DNA from: Clostridium fermenticellae | Lineage (GTDB): Bacteria > Bacillota > Clostridia > Clostridiales > Clostridiaceae | Assembly: GCF_003600355.1 (NCBI RefSeq) | Contig: NZ_CP032416.1 | Coordinates: 1,694,183-1,758,182, forward strand | Direction: 5' to 3' | Length of the DNA stretch: 64,000 bases | Part shown: piece by piece, positions 8,740-18,269 of the stretch | Numbering within the stretch: position 1 is the first letter of the stretch | How the letters are laid out: every line of letters starts with the position of its first letter | The notes under the pieces: model-generated | Told to the model about the DNA's origin: nothing | Seen by the model: only the letters and a program-made list of their open reading frames with translations | Databases searched by the model: none | Translations under genes and position numbers: made by a program

Positions 8740-9819
8740 TTAAAGTAAGTCCATAATCGCTATTGCTGCTGCTGATTCTATAACAGGTAATGCACGTACT
8801 ACAATGCATGGATCATGCCTTCCCTTAATCTCTATACTTTCATTTTCTTTCTTATCTATATCAACTGTTCTCTGTACTTTAGCAATCGACGGAGTTGGTT
8901 TAATTGCAACTTTAAATATCAACGGCATTCCATTGCTTATGCCACCAAGTATTCCACCATTATTATTTGTATATGTACTTACACTTTTATCCTTTGTCAT
9001 GTAGTATTCATCATTTGCCTCAGAGCCTAACATTCTTGTTATATCAAAACCAGCTCCAAACTCAACACCCTTTACTGCAGGAATAGAAAATAAAATATGT
9101 GAAAGTTTACTCTCTATCGAATCAAAGAATGGATCCCCAATTCCTGCCGGCAAATTTACAACAGCTGCTTCTACAATTCCTCCGACTGAATCACCATCTT
9201 TTTTAGCATTTAATATTGTGTTTTGCATTTTCTCTCTTACACTAGAATCAAGAACAGGAAATTCCTGTTTTGAAAGACCTTCTACTTTCTTCACATTTAA
9301 AGAATCATCGGAGATATCAAACGATCTGTCATTAACGTCCTTGATACTCTTTATATGACTCCCGATTACTATGTTTTTATCATATAGGATTTTTCTGCAC
9401 AAGGCGCCTACAAATACAATAGGCGCCGTAAGTCTTCCAGAAAAATGTCCTCCTCCTCTATAATCATTAAACCCTTCATACTTAATATATCCGGTATAAT
9501 CTGCATGTCCCGGCCGCATTAAATTCTTAGTTTTTTCATAGTCTTTACTTTTGGTATTTTCATTACGTATTACAGCACATATAGGTGTGCCGGTTGTTCT
9601 TCCATTAAAAATACCACTCATTATTTCAAATTCATCATTTTCCTTCCTGGTAGTTGAAAATTTGCCATCTCCAGGTGCCCTTCTCTTCATCTGATACATT
9701 ATATAATCTTTATCAATTTTAAATCCGGGCTTAATGCCATCTATAACTATTCCAATACCTGCTCCATGTGATTCACCAAATATTGAGAGTTTTATTTTAC
9801 TCCCCCACGTTCCACTCAT
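8740..9819 (-). CDS. aroC: Chorismate synthase
   Basis: It makes chorismate from EPSP and needs reduced FMN, a natural fit in an anaerobe. The 359-residue protein shows [10 protein letters not shown] near the N-terminus, [15 protein letters not shown], the [11 protein letters not shown] segment and the C-terminal KGRHDPCIV signature. AGGAGG precedes the ATG. Its start lies 23 bp inside the end of aroA, which indicates translational coupling. Confidence 0.96.
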   Translation of the reverse strand: MSGTWGSKIKLSIFGESHGAGIGIVIDGIKPGFKIDKDYIMYQMKRRAPGDGKFSTTRKENDEFEIMSGIFNGRTTGTPICAVIRNENTKSKDYEKTKNLMRPGHADYTGYIKYEGFNDYRGGGHFSGRLTAPIVFVGALCRKILYDKNIVIGSHIKSIKDVNDRSFDISDDSLNVKKVEGLSKQEFPVLDSSVREKMQNTILNAKKDGDSVGGIVEAAVVNLPAGIGDPFFDSIESKLSHILFSIPAVKGVEFGAGFDITRMLGSEANDEYYMTKDKSVSTYTNNNGGILGGISNGMPLIFKVAIKPTPSIAKVQRTVDIDKKENESIEIKGRHDPCIVVRALPVIESAAAIAIMDLL

Positions 9820-11080
9820 CCAAATTTCCTCCTAACATCTTAAAATCATTCCAAAAATCAGGATATGATTTTTTTACACACTCAGAATCTTTTATTATAA
9901 GAGGTTCTTTACATTTAGAAGATATACATGCTAATGCCATGACTATCCTGTGATCATTCCAACTAAATACTGTTCCACCTTTTAAAACTTCCTTTCCATG
10001 TATTAAAAGTCCATCTTTCTTTTCACTTATATCAGCACCTATCTTATCAAGTTCAGACGTTATGGCATGCAGCCTGTCACATTCCTTAAATCTAAGCCTT
10101 CCAGCATTTATTATATTTGTGGTTCCGCTGCTTACTGCTGCAAGTGCTGCAAGTGCCGGTATCAAATCAGGACATTGAGATGCATCTATTGTCGTTCCGT
10201 GAATGTTAGATGGTTTAAAGATTATGTAATCTTCAAAAACTTCCATTTCAGCTCCCATTTCTTTTAGTATATCAATTACTATCTTATCTCCCTGAATAGA
10301 ATCTTTGTGCACATTTTTACATACTATTTTTTCACCGAGTATAGAGGCTATTGCCCAAAATACTACCTGTGAAAAATCACCCTCTACATTATAAGAATTA
10401 CAACTCCTGTACTCCTGATTTCCTTTTACTATAAACCTCCTATAATTGTTATTTTGTATATTGATTGAAAACTTTCTGAGAACATCGAGTGTTAAATCAA
10501 CATATGGTCTCGATTCAAGTTCTGTAGTTACAATAATACTTGAGTCTCCATTTAAAAGTGGAAGTGAAAACAAAAGTCCCGTTATAAACTGAGAACTTAT
10601 ATTCCCTTTAAGTTTATACTCTCCTGGTTTAAGCTTTCCTTTTACTGTCATTGGAAGCTTCCCATCATCATTTTTGTAAAAAATATTATGGTCCCTAAAT
10701 ATATCGTAATAAGGTGTAAGTGGTCTATAAGCAAGCTTTCCTTTTCCATGAAATGTAACACTTTCACCAGTCACCGCTGCTATTGGTATCAAAAATCTAA
10801 GTGTTGAACCCGACTCAAAACAATTTATATTAGAATCTCTAATATTAGACTTTGATATACCTTTTATTTTTACCTCATCTTTTTTTATTTCTACACAAGC
10901 ACCAAAATTTGAGATTGCATTACATGTCGCATTTATATCCTCAGAAAATATAATATTCTTTATATTTGTGATCCCTTTAGAAAGGCCCGCACATATTAAA
11001 GCTCTATGTGATATACTTTTAGATGGTGGTATTTTAACTTCTCCCTTAAGCTTTACAGGGTTTATTTTAGTATATTTCAT
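9797..11080 (-). CDS. aroA: 5-enolpyruvylshikimate-3-phosphate synthase
   Basis: It transfers enolpyruvate from PEP to shikimate-3-phosphate. The 427-residue protein has the N-terminal [10 protein letters not shown], the phosphate/PEP region GSTLRFLIP followed by [18 protein letters not shown] and the C-terminal DHRIVMALA, all hallmarks of the family. The segment ESGSTLRF lacks the GNAGTA glyphosate-sensitive loop and looks like a class II (Bacillus-type) enzyme. I chose the ATG at 11080 because AGGAG lies 8 nt upstream; a GTG at 11089 overlaps that site. Confidence 0.95.
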   Translation of the reverse strand: MKYTKINPVKLKGEVKIPPSKSISHRALICAGLSKGITNIKNIIFSEDINATCNAISNFGACVEIKKDEVKIKGISKSNIRDSNINCFESGSTLRFLIPIAAVTGESVTFHGKGKLAYRPLTPYYDIFRDHNIFYKNDDGKLPMTVKGKLKPGEYKLKGNISSQFITGLLFSLPLLNGDSSIIVTTELESRPYVDLTLDVLRKFSINIQNNNYRRFIVKGNQEYRSCNSYNVEGDFSQVVFWAIASILGEKIVCKNVHKDSIQGDKIVIDILKEMGAEMEVFEDYIIFKPSNIHGTTIDASQCPDLIPALAALAAVSSGTTNIINAGRLRFKECDRLHAITSELDKIGADISEKKDGLLIHGKEVLKGGTVFSWNDHRIVMALACISSKCKEPLIIKDSECVKKSYPDFWNDFKMLGGNLDEWNVGE

Positions 11081-11104
11081 AAAATGCACTCCTCTTTAAC
11101 ACAG

Positions 11105-12172
11105 TTAAATATCTATATAGTTTTTTAATTCCTGAAGTTTTAATTTTACAATATTAGCTTTTCCTATCTCCTTTAGAAGAATTAAATTTATAATATCAAA
11201 TTGTGTTTTTTTATCCAAAGTTATCGCTTCAAACAATAGTCGTTTATCAACCTCAGGCATCTCGCATGGTAAATTATACTTATTTAAAATTCGCCTTATA
11301 GTCTCATATGTTCCTTTTTTCGTATAGCCACGCTTTTCACTTCTCTCAGTTATATAAGCCATGCCTAGAGCTACACATTCTCCATGTGTATATTTTTCGT
11401 AATTGAAAATTTTTTCAACAGCATGACCAAAAGTGTGTCCAAAATTCAGCTTCATCCTTTCTCCTGTATCAAATTCGTCCATCTGAACTATTTCTTTTTT
11501 CACACTGCAGCATGTATATATAATTTCCTCTATATTGCACAAAAGCTCATCTTTATCCTTATAATTCATAAGTTTTTGTACAAAATTCTTATCATTTATA
11601 AGACCATATTTTATAACCTCTCCCATTCCATCATTAAAAAATTTAGAATTCAGTGAATTTAAAATCTCTGGATCTATAAAGACAGCCTCTGGATGATAGA
11701 AATTACCAACTAGATTTTTACCAAAGGTTAAATCAACTGCAACTTTTCCGCCTATACTGCTGTCTATCTGGGCTAAAAGCGTAGTTGGAACCTGTATATA
11801 CTTTACCCCTCTTAAATATGTCGATGCGGCAAAACCTGTTATATCTCCTACTACTCCTCCACCCAGTGCAATTATAATATCCGACCTTCTGATCCTTGAT
11901 TCACAAAAATACTTATAAATATCTTTTAAAGTATCTAAATTTTTACTTCTTTCTCCTGCCTTTATAACTAGCTTACTTGTTTCAAAGCCTTCTTTTGAAA
12001 GTGAATCAATTAAAATATTTGAATATAACTTATCCACATTTGAATCTGTAACAACAGCTATTTTTTTACCACTATAAATTTTTCTAATATATTTCCCTAT
12101 TGAAGTTACAATATTTCTATCTATATAGATATCATAAGATTTATTTTTTAAACTTATTTTAAGAATTTTCAC
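11105..12172 (-). CDS. aroB: 3-dehydroquinate synthase
   Basis: It cyclises DAHP to 3-dehydroquinate using NAD and a divalent metal. Visible motifs are GGGVVGDITGFAAS, the PTTLLAQIDSSIGGK segment, a metal glutamate in GMGEVIKYG, and the metal histidines in NFGHTFGHAVE and KYTHGECVA. The start is GTG at 12172, with a weak GGTGGG ribosome site. The length of 355 is typical. The gene lies between tyrA and aroA. Confidence 0.95.
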   Translation of the reverse strand: MKILKISLKNKSYDIYIDRNIVTSIGKYIRKIYSGKKIAVVTDSNVDKLYSNILIDSLSKEGFETSKLVIKAGERSKNLDTLKDIYKYFCESRIRRSDIIIALGGGVVGDITGFAASTYLRGVKYIQVPTTLLAQIDSSIGGKVAVDLTFGKNLVGNFYHPEAVFIDPEILNSLNSKFFNDGMGEVIKYGLINDKNFVQKLMNYKDKDELLCNIEEIIYTCCSVKKEIVQMDEFDTGERMKLNFGHTFGHAVEKIFNYEKYTHGECVALGMAYITERSEKRGYTKKGTYETIRRILNKYNLPCEMPEVDKRLLFEAITLDKKTQFDIINLILLKEIGKANIVKLKLQELKNYIDI

Positions 12173-12198
12173 TACTTAACCCACCGCCTATAACTTAA

Positions 12199-13056
12199 TT
12201 AAAAAATCTGTTTCCTCTTGTACGTAACATCTTTAAATATGGCACAAAGTGTCTGTCTATCTTTAAGTTTTACAGCTGTCCTTATTCTATCAAGACTTTC
12301 TTCAAATTTTTCAATCTTACCAATCAGTGCATCTGAATTTACCGTAAATAATTCAGCCCACAATTCTGGGTTTATCAAAGCTACTCTTGTTACATCTTTA
12401 AAACTTCCACCAATAAATAAATTTACATCTGACTCATCAGTTATTGAATCTATTAGTGCAGCTGCCAGAACATGCGGCATCTGACTTGTAAATGCTATCA
12501 TATCATCATGCTCTTTAGGAGATGTATATACAACATTTTTAAATCCAATTTTCTTTGCAATACTTTCTATTAAATCAAGATTCTTTTCTTTATTTCTACA
12601 ACTTGGTGTTATAACATAATTAGTTCCATTAAAAATATCATCTCTAGCATATTTTACACCTCTATTTTCTCTTCCAGCCATAGGGTGAGTCCCTATAAAT
12701 TCTAAATCTTCTGGCAAAAATGAATTTATATCTTCTACTACTTTAGATTTTATTCCTGACACATCAATTATTATAGAATTCTTCTTAAAATTTTTTATAT
12801 TTTCTTTTACAAACTCAACTGTATTTTCAGGATATAAAGCTATTACTGTTATATCCGCTGTTTTTAATATATATCTCTCAGATGTGAATCCTTTATCTAT
12901 GATATTTTTACTGAGAGCTATATCTACAGTATCTTTATCTTTATCTATACCCCAGATATTTTTAGGTTTTAATTTTTTAAGTGCCATTGCAAATGAACTA
13001 CCTATTAGTCCAAGTCCAACTACAACAATATTTAACCTAAAGTCATGATCCTCCAT
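12199..13056 (-). CDS. tyrA: Prephenate dehydrogenase
   Basis: It oxidatively decarboxylates prephenate to 4-hydroxyphenylpyruvate, the tyrosine branch. The 285-residue protein has a Rossmann fingerprint VVGLGLIGSSFAMAL close to the N-terminus, the catalytic-histidine segment GTHPMAGRE, and the helical C-terminal dimerisation domain. There is no fused chorismate mutase or ACT domain, so feedback control by tyrosine is probably not direct. GGGAGG precedes the ATG at 13056; the TTG at 13071 is part of that site. Confidence 0.92.
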   Translation of the reverse strand: MEDHDFRLNIVVVGLGLIGSSFAMALKKLKPKNIWGIDKDKDTVDIALSKNIIDKGFTSERYILKTADITVIALYPENTVEFVKENIKNFKKNSIIIDVSGIKSKVVEDINSFLPEDLEFIGTHPMAGRENRGVKYARDDIFNGTNYVITPSCRNKEKNLDLIESIAKKIGFKNVVYTSPKEHDDMIAFTSQMPHVLAAALIDSITDESDVNLFIGGSFKDVTRVALINPELWAELFTVNSDALIGKIEKFEESLDRIRTAVKLKDRQTLCAIFKDVTYKRKQIF

Positions 13057-13085
13057 AAATCTTCCTCCCAAATCTAAAATTTGTA

Positions 13086-14117
13086 TTATACTCTTAAAGG
13101 ATCATAGACATATCTTTTTTCAATGTACGCTAACTTATTCAAGTCTTTCATAAGTTTATCAAATCTTTCCGGTTTTATTGACTGCTGGCCATCACATTTT
13201 GCATTTTCAGGATCATTGTGTACTTCAATTATAAGTCCATCCGCCCCAACTGCTACAGCAGCTTTTGCTAAAGGTTCCACCATCCACCAAAGTCCGGCTG
13301 CATGACTTGGGTCAACAATTATAGGTAGGTGGCTGAGTTTTTTTATAGCTGGAATGGCACTTAAATCTAAAGTGTTTCTTGTATAATTTTCAAAGGTTCT
13401 TATTCCTCTTTCACAGAGTATTACATTTTCATTTCCACCTGCCATTATATATTCAGCTGACATCAAAAGCTCCTCAATCGTTGCAGATAATCCTCTTTTC
13501 AAAAGTATAGGTTTTTTCGTCTTTCCAAGTTCTTTAAGAAGCTCAAAATTTTGCATATTTCTCGCTCCGACCTGTATAATGTCAACATCTTGAACAAATC
13601 TGTCAATCATGTCTGTAGACATAATTTCTGTGACTATAGGAAGACCAGTTTCCTCCTTTGCAATTTTTAAAAGATCAAGGCCACTTTCCCTTAAACCCTG
13701 AAAACTATAAGGTGATGTTCTTGGCTTAAAAGCTCCTCCCCTTAAAAATGATGCTCCGCTCTCTTTAACACTTTTTGCAATTTCAACTATCTGATCCTCA
13801 CTTTCAACAGAGCATGGTCCTGCCATAACAGCAATTTTATCTCCCCCAATTGTGTTGCCTGAGACATCTATTATCGTATTTTTTTGATGAAACAGCCTAT
13901 TTGCAAGCTTATAAGGTTCCTGTACTTTCATAACCCTAGATACATGTTCATTTGCCTCTATCTTACTCTTATCAATTGCTGTAGTATCTCCAACAAGTCC
14001 TAAAACATAGTATTTATCACCTTTTGTAACGCTAACTCGTACATCCTTATCTTCAATTCTTCTTTTAAGTGACATAACCTCTTGCTCTGGTGTTCCCGGC
14101 ATCATTATAACTATCAT
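13086..14117 (-). CDS. aroF: DAHP synthase, type I-beta with N-terminal regulatory domain
   Basis: It condenses PEP and erythrose-4-phosphate, the entry step of the pathway. The first ~90 residues form the ferredoxin-like extra domain of Thermotoga-type enzymes. The barrel follows with AGPCSVES, RGGAFKPRTSPYSFQG, the metal-ligand region ILCERGIRTFE and VDPSHAAG. In this subgroup the N-terminal domain gives allosteric inhibition by an aromatic amino acid. AGGAGG precedes the ATG. It is the first gene of the operon, preceded by a terminator and an aromatic-rich leader frame. Confidence 0.95.
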   Translation of the reverse strand: MIVIMMPGTPEQEVMSLKRRIEDKDVRVSVTKGDKYYVLGLVGDTTAIDKSKIEANEHVSRVMKVQEPYKLANRLFHQKNTIIDVSGNTIGGDKIAVMAGPCSVESEDQIVEIAKSVKESGASFLRGGAFKPRTSPYSFQGLRESGLDLLKIAKEETGLPIVTEIMSTDMIDRFVQDVDIIQVGARNMQNFELLKELGKTKKPILLKRGLSATIEELLMSAEYIMAGGNENVILCERGIRTFENYTRNTLDLSAIPAIKKLSHLPIIVDPSHAAGLWWMVEPLAKAAVAVGADGLIIEVHNDPENAKCDGQQSIKPERFDKLMKDLNKLAYIEKRYVYDPLRV

Positions 14118-14194
14118 TTGAAATCCTCCTATTAAATTTAATTTTTATAAAGTGGAGCTCCTTACTTATAAAATTTCTAGAAATTATATTAATT

Positions 14195-14229
14195 TATAAA
14201 AAAAATAGGGCCCTGATGAGCCCTATTTT
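14195..14229 (-). terminator. Terminator in aro operon leader (candidate attenuator)
   Basis: On the minus strand the stem AAAATAGGGC/GCCCTATTTT with an 8 nt loop is followed by an uninterrupted T run. It lies between the operon promoter and aroF, about 80 bp before the aroF start, where it would stop transcription before the first structural gene unless overcome. Confidence 0.8.
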
Positions 14230-14266
14230 AAAAAACAATTTATCAAAATCCAAATAATTATTGTTT

Positions 14267-14443
14267 CTATATTCCACACGATAAAAATTTACCATGTGAA
14301 ATCAATTTGTATCTATTAAACTCATCAAAAAGGAATAATATTATTTTTTTGCAGAAAAAGTAACCAGTGCTAAAGTAAAAATAGCCCCAGCTAAAATAAA
14401 AATAATATTTTACGCTTATTTCCTTTCCAATGATATTTTTCAT
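14267..14443 (-). CDS. Aromatic-rich leader peptide frame (candidate)
   Basis: A 58-codon frame starts with ATG at 14443, 9 nt after a clear GGAGG. Residues 13-30 read YYFYFSWGYFYFSTGYFF: thirteen Phe, Tyr or Trp in eighteen positions. It sits between the aro promoter and the attenuator-like terminator, the classic place for a leader peptide that senses charged aromatic tRNAs by ribosome stalling. A caution is that the overlapping frame reads as a hydrophobic helix (IIFILAGAIFTLALVTFSAKK-like, ending in a stop), so this might instead be a frameshifted small membrane peptide gene. Confidence 0.5.
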   Translation of the reverse strand: MKNIIGKEISVKYYFYFSWGYFYFSTGYFFCKKIILFLFDEFNRYKLISHGKFLSCGI

Positions 14444-14503
14444 AATGGGTAACCTCCAAAGATTTTTTAAATTGAATTTCTAGTCCAATATTTGTTATGT
14501 TTC

Positions 14504-14531
14504 ATTATAGCAGATAAAATTTGTATGTCAA
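14504..14531 (-). promoter_or_regulatory. Consensus sigma-A promoter of the aro operon
   Basis: On the minus strand TTGACA and TATAAT, both exact consensus, are separated by 16 bp. Transcription would start near 14495, about 50 bp before the leader frame and 380 bp before aroF. Confidence 0.85.
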
Positions 14532-14538
14532 CACAAAC

Positions 14539-14558
14539 TGTGAATTAATTAATTCACA
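14539..14558. promoter_or_regulatory. Perfect 20 bp palindrome upstream of aro promoter
   Basis: TGTGAATTAATTAATTCACA is its own reverse complement and lies 8 bp upstream of the aro -35 hexamer, between the divergent aro and MerR-fusion promoters. It could be a dimeric regulator operator or an A+T-rich UP-like element. No family is assigned. Confidence 0.5.
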
Positions 14559-14627
14559 AAATCTCTTACTTACTAGTGTAAAACTAAAACTGCCACTTTA
14601 AAAAATTTTTTATATTACAAAAAGATA

Positions 14628-14658
14628 TTGACCCTTACCTTACGTCATATGTTACAAT
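14628..14658 (+). promoter_or_regulatory. MerR-type promoter with 19 bp spacer
   Basis: TTGACC and TACAAT are separated by 19 bp, the overlong spacer typical of promoters that MerR-family activators untwist. CTTACCTTACGTCATATG lies within the spacer. It sits directly before the MerR-methyltransferase gene, so autoregulation is likely. Confidence 0.7.
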
Positions 14659-14683
14659 AATTGTTGTAGAGGTGATAATAGGT

Positions 14684-15883
14684 ATGTCGCTAAAATCCAA
14701 AACTTTATTTACCATAGGTGAATTTGCTAAAATGGCAGGTGTTACCCTGAGAACATTAAGATACTATGATAAAATAGGTTTACTCAAACCATCTTTATAT
14801 AATAATATCGGTCATAGACTATACAGCAAAGAAGATTTTGGCAAACTGCAAAAAATCTTAACGCTTAAATTCATAGGACTTTCATTAAACGATATTTCTA
14901 ATATAATGAAATATGATATGAATCAAAAAGATTTAAAGAATTCACTAGAAATTCAAAAAGATATAATGGAAAATAAAATAGACCATATTCAAACTATAAT
15001 ACATGCAATAACAGAAGCTATAAATATGCTAAACAATTCAAATACCCTGGATTGGAACAAATTCATCAAAATAATGAATCTAATAAATACAGATAAGAAA
15101 TGGATGCAGCAGTATAAAAATGCTTCAAATCTCAGAGCAAGAATAAGAATTCATGAATTATACAGCACAAATAAAGAAGGATGGATGAACTGGTTTTTTG
15201 ATCAATTAAATTTATCAGATAATATTTCCATATTGGAATTAGGTTGTGGAGATGCAAGTCTCTGGTGTAAAAATTATAGTAAAATTTCAGAAAACTGGAG
15301 CATAACCTTAACTGATTTTTCATCTGGTATGCTTGAAGATGCAAAAAAGAATTTAGGTAAAAGAAAAAATCGGTTTAAATTTAAAATTGTGGATGCACAA
15401 AATATAACATTTGATAATGCTTCCTTTGATGTTGTTATTGCAAATAATATGCTATATCACGTAAATCATATAGAAAAAGCCTTTTCTGAAATAAAAAGAG
15501 TTTTAAAAGACGGCGGATATTTTTTTGCATCAACAGCAGGTGAAAATCATATGAAAGAAATGAGAGAAATTGTTTCAAAATTCAATTGGGACAATTTAAC
15601 CACACAAAGTTGGAATTTGACCAAAAACTTTCAGCTAGAAAATGGTTTAGATATGGTTTCAAAATGGTTTAAAAAGGTAAAACTAAAAAGATATAAGGAT
15701 AATTTGTTTGTAACAGATGCTATGCCGCTTATAGATTATATATTCTCTATGCCGGGAAACACAAAAAAGTTTTTCACAGAAAAGGACATAATTGAATTGA
15801 AAAAATCTCTACAAAAAAAGATAAAAACCTCTGGAGGTATATATATAACCAAAGATACCGGTTTTTTTCAGGGAAGAAAATAG
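14684..15883 (+). CDS. MerR-family regulator fused to a SAM methyltransferase
   Basis: The N-terminal ~75 residues form a MerR winged helix (FTIGEFAKMAGVTLRTLRYYDKIG, then LLKPS and the wing HRLYSKEDF), followed by a coiled-coil dimerisation helix. From about residue 165 the protein continues as a class I methyltransferase with motif I LELGCGDAS, DFSSGML and a late motif LKDGGYFFAS. Regulator-methyltransferase fusions of this kind occur in Firmicutes, but their substrates are mostly unknown. The ATG at 14684 follows AGAGGTG at 9 nt; an upstream GTG at 14672 is possible. The downstream genes are two DegT aminotransferases, 28 bp away. Confidence 0.85.
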   Translation: MSLKSKTLFTIGEFAKMAGVTLRTLRYYDKIGLLKPSLYNNIGHRLYSKEDFGKLQKILTLKFIGLSLNDISNIMKYDMNQKDLKNSLEIQKDIMENKIDHIQTIIHAITEAINMLNNSNTLDWNKFIKIMNLINTDKKWMQQYKNASNLRARIRIHELYSTNKEGWMNWFFDQLNLSDNISILELGCGDASLWCKNYSKISENWSITLTDFSSGMLEDAKKNLGKRKNRFKFKIVDAQNITFDNASFDVVIANNMLYHVNHIEKAFSEIKRVLKDGGYFFASTAGENHMKEMREIVSKFNWDNLTTQSWNLTKNFQLENGLDMVSKWFKKVKLKRYKDNLFVTDAMPLIDYIFSMPGNTKKFFTEKDIIELKKSLQKKIKTSGGIYITKDTGFFQGRK

Positions 15884-15911
15884 CTTATACATATGAAAGG
15901 ATTGATTATAA

Positions 15912-17090
15912 ATGAATAAAAAAATACCATTTTCACCACCAGATATAGGAGAAGCTGAAATAAATGCAGTTGTAGAAGTATTAAAGTCTGGCTGGATCAC
16001 TACAGGTCCAAAATGTGCCGAATTTGAAAAAAAGATAGCTGAATACTGCAAAAGTAATTCATCACTTGCTGTAAACAGTAATTCTGCAGGACTTGAACTT
16101 GTATTAAAGGAATTCAATATAAAATCCGGAGATGACGTCATAACAACCCCTTATACCTATACTGCAACTGCAAGTGCTGCTGTAAGACGCGGAATAAGGC
16201 CAATACTTGTTGACATAGAAAAAGACTCATTTTTAATTGATTTAAATAAATTAGCAGATGCCATAACACCAAATACAAAGGCCATATATACAGTGGATGT
16301 TGCAGGAGTTCCTATAGACTATGACGCTGTAAGGAAAATACTAAAGGATAAGAATCGTGAGGATATACTTTTTGTATCAGATTCTGCACACTCTTTTGGT
16401 GCAAAATATAAAGGAAAAAGAGTAGGTTCCCAGGCTGATTTTCATGTTTTCTCTTTCCATGCAGTAAAGAACTTTACAACTGCTGAAGGAGGAGCTATAA
16501 CATTTAACAATAATTCTAAATTCGGAAACAAGAATCTATATAAAGACTTTAAATTAGAAACTCTCCATGGTCAATCAAAAGATGCTCTTTCAAAGATGCA
16601 GGCAGGTGCATGGAAATATGACATAGTTACAGATGGAGGAAAATGCAATTTAACTGATATATGTGCAGCTATTGGTCTGGCACAATTCCCAAGATATGAG
16701 GGAATGCTTAAAAAACGTAAGGCAATATTTGATTTATATACTAGATATCTATCGGAAAAAGATTGGGCTATAGTACCATTTACAAAAGATGATATAAGAG
16801 AAACCTCATATCATTTATACCTTCTTCGCATAAAAGACTTCACTGAAGATCAGAGAAATGAAGTTATAAAAATGCTTGCAGAAAAAGATATCGCAACTAA
16901 TGTTCACTATACTCCTCTACCAATGTTTACACTTTATAAGAAATTAGGATATGATATAAAGAACTACCCAAATGCATATGACCACTATGCAAATGAAATT
17001 TCTTTACCAGTTTATTCTCTTCTTGAATTGGATGATGCAGAATATGTAGTTAAAGAATTGATTTCTGCTGTAGAAAAGGTCATGAAATAA
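15912..17090 (+). CDS. DegT/DnrJ/EryC1/StrS-family aminotransferase
   Basis: The 392-residue PLP enzyme of fold type I probably aminates a keto sugar nucleotide. The PLP lysine is in FSFHAVKNFTTAEGG, the cofactor aspartate in VSDSAHSFG and the family start motif in PFSPPDIGEAEI. C-terminal residues IATNVHYTPLPM bind substrate in this family. It is most like enzymes making 4-amino sugars (SpsC/PseC type), but no epimerase, dehydratase or sugar nucleotidyltransferase gene is nearby, so the substrate is open. It is followed 19 bp later by a paralog. Confidence 0.85.
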   Translation: MNKKIPFSPPDIGEAEINAVVEVLKSGWITTGPKCAEFEKKIAEYCKSNSSLAVNSNSAGLELVLKEFNIKSGDDVITTPYTYTATASAAVRRGIRPILVDIEKDSFLIDLNKLADAITPNTKAIYTVDVAGVPIDYDAVRKILKDKNREDILFVSDSAHSFGAKYKGKRVGSQADFHVFSFHAVKNFTTAEGGAITFNNNSKFGNKNLYKDFKLETLHGQSKDALSKMQAGAWKYDIVTDGGKCNLTDICAAIGLAQFPRYEGMLKKRKAIFDLYTRYLSEKDWAIVPFTKDDIRETSYHLYLLRIKDFTEDQRNEVIKMLAEKDIATNVHYTPLPMFTLYKKLGYDIKNYPNAYDHYANEISLPVYSLLELDDAEYVVKELISAVEKVMK

Positions 17091-17109
17091 TTGAAAGTGA
17101 GGATTAAAA

Positions 17110-18231
17110 ATGAAAGTTAATTTTTTTACACCTACAAGAGAATATTTAGAAAAAAAGGATGAATTTAATAAGGCAATATCAGATGTTCTTGAGAGCGGAA
17201 ATTTCATATTTGGATCTCAGGTATCAGAGCTTGAAGAAGAAATAAAAAAATATACCGGCGCCAAACATGCAGTAGCTGTAGCCTCCGGGACTGATGCTCT
17301 TTTAATTTCTTCTCATGCACTTGGATTTAAAGATGGAGATGAAATAATAACTTCTCCCTTTACATTTTTGGCTTCAACTTCCTGTATAGCCAAATTAAAT
17401 GCTAAACCAGTGTTCGTTGATATAGATGAAAATACTTTTAATTTAGATGCAGACAAAATAGAAGAAAGAATAACTTCAAAAACCAAAAGTATACTTCCAA
17501 TACATCTTTTTTCACAGATGGCTGATATGGATAAAATCATGGATATAGCATCAAAACACAATTTAACTGTATTAGAAGATGCTGCAGAAGCCTTTGGAAT
17601 GCAGTGGGGCGGATCAATAAATAAATTCAGACACTCTGGTACTATAGGCGATATTGGTATATATTCATTCTTCCCTACAAAAACTCTTGGAGGATACGGC
17701 GATGGTGGAATGATAGTAACCAATAATGATACTTTAGCTGAAACTGCTAGAATGCTTAGAGTTCATGGTGCTTCTAAAAAATATCATTATGACTATATAG
17801 GCTATAATTCAAGACTTGATTCAATACAAGCTGCTGTGCTTTTAGTCAAACTTAAATATATAGATAATGCTATAGAACATAGACAGAAGGTTGCAAACTG
17901 GTACAAAGACAGACTTTCTGATTTAGAATATATAAAACTTCCTACAATTAAAGGAAATCAGAAACCAGTATTCTATGCATTTAATACATTGGTTGAAAAA
18001 AGAGATGAACTTAATAACTACTTAAAAGAAAATGAAATTGGAACTAGTATATACTATCCAATACCGCTTCATCTTCAAAAATGTTTTAATTACCTGGGAT
18101 ATAAGAAAGGTGATTTCCCTGTAGCAGAAAAACTTTCAAACAAAGCTTTAGCTCTTCCTATATATCCTGAGATAACTGAAAATGAAGTTGATTTTGTATG
18201 TGAAACTATAAGAAAATTTTATTCCAAATAA
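17110..18231 (+). CDS. Second DegT/DnrJ/EryC1/StrS-family aminotransferase
   Basis: The 373-residue protein is paralogous to the preceding gene but clearly distinct. It has NFFTPTREY at the N-terminus, the cofactor aspartate in LEDAAEAFG, and the PLP lysine in YSFFPTKTLGGYGDGG, which is the WbpE/DegT pattern typical of 3-amino sugar makers. It ends with the usual SIYYPIPLHLQ and ALPIYPE substrate-binding segments. GTGAGG precedes the ATG. The pair is likely co-transcribed with the MerR fusion and ends at a strong terminator. Confidence 0.87.
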   Translation: MKVNFFTPTREYLEKKDEFNKAISDVLESGNFIFGSQVSELEEEIKKYTGAKHAVAVASGTDALLISSHALGFKDGDEIITSPFTFLASTSCIAKLNAKPVFVDIDENTFNLDADKIEERITSKTKSILPIHLFSQMADMDKIMDIASKHNLTVLEDAAEAFGMQWGGSINKFRHSGTIGDIGIYSFFPTKTLGGYGDGGMIVTNNDTLAETARMLRVHGASKKYHYDYIGYNSRLDSIQAAVLLVKLKYIDNAIEHRQKVANWYKDRLSDLEYIKLPTIKGNQKPVFYAFNTLVEKRDELNNYLKENEIGTSIYYPIPLHLQKCFNYLGYKKGDFPVAEKLSNKALALPIYPEITENEVDFVCETIRKFYSK

Positions 18232-18235
18232 AATG

Positions 18236-18261
18236 AAAGGAAGTCCATTAAGACTTCCTTT
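18236..18261 (+). terminator. Terminator after aminotransferase pair
   Basis: A perfect 10 bp stem AAAGGAAGTC/GACTTCCTTT with a 6 nt loop lies between convergent genes. Confidence 0.8.
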
Positions 18262-18269
18262 TACCATAT

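Noticed and set aside
14130-14302. Second Phe/Tyr-containing frame (start MVNFYRVEY) in the aro leader
   Set aside because: It lacks a ribosome site and runs through the terminator; the upstream frame with GGAGG is the better leader candidate.
17313-17723. 136-codon antisense frame in the second aminotransferase gene
   Set aside because: Shadow of a clear PLP-enzyme gene, without start signals.
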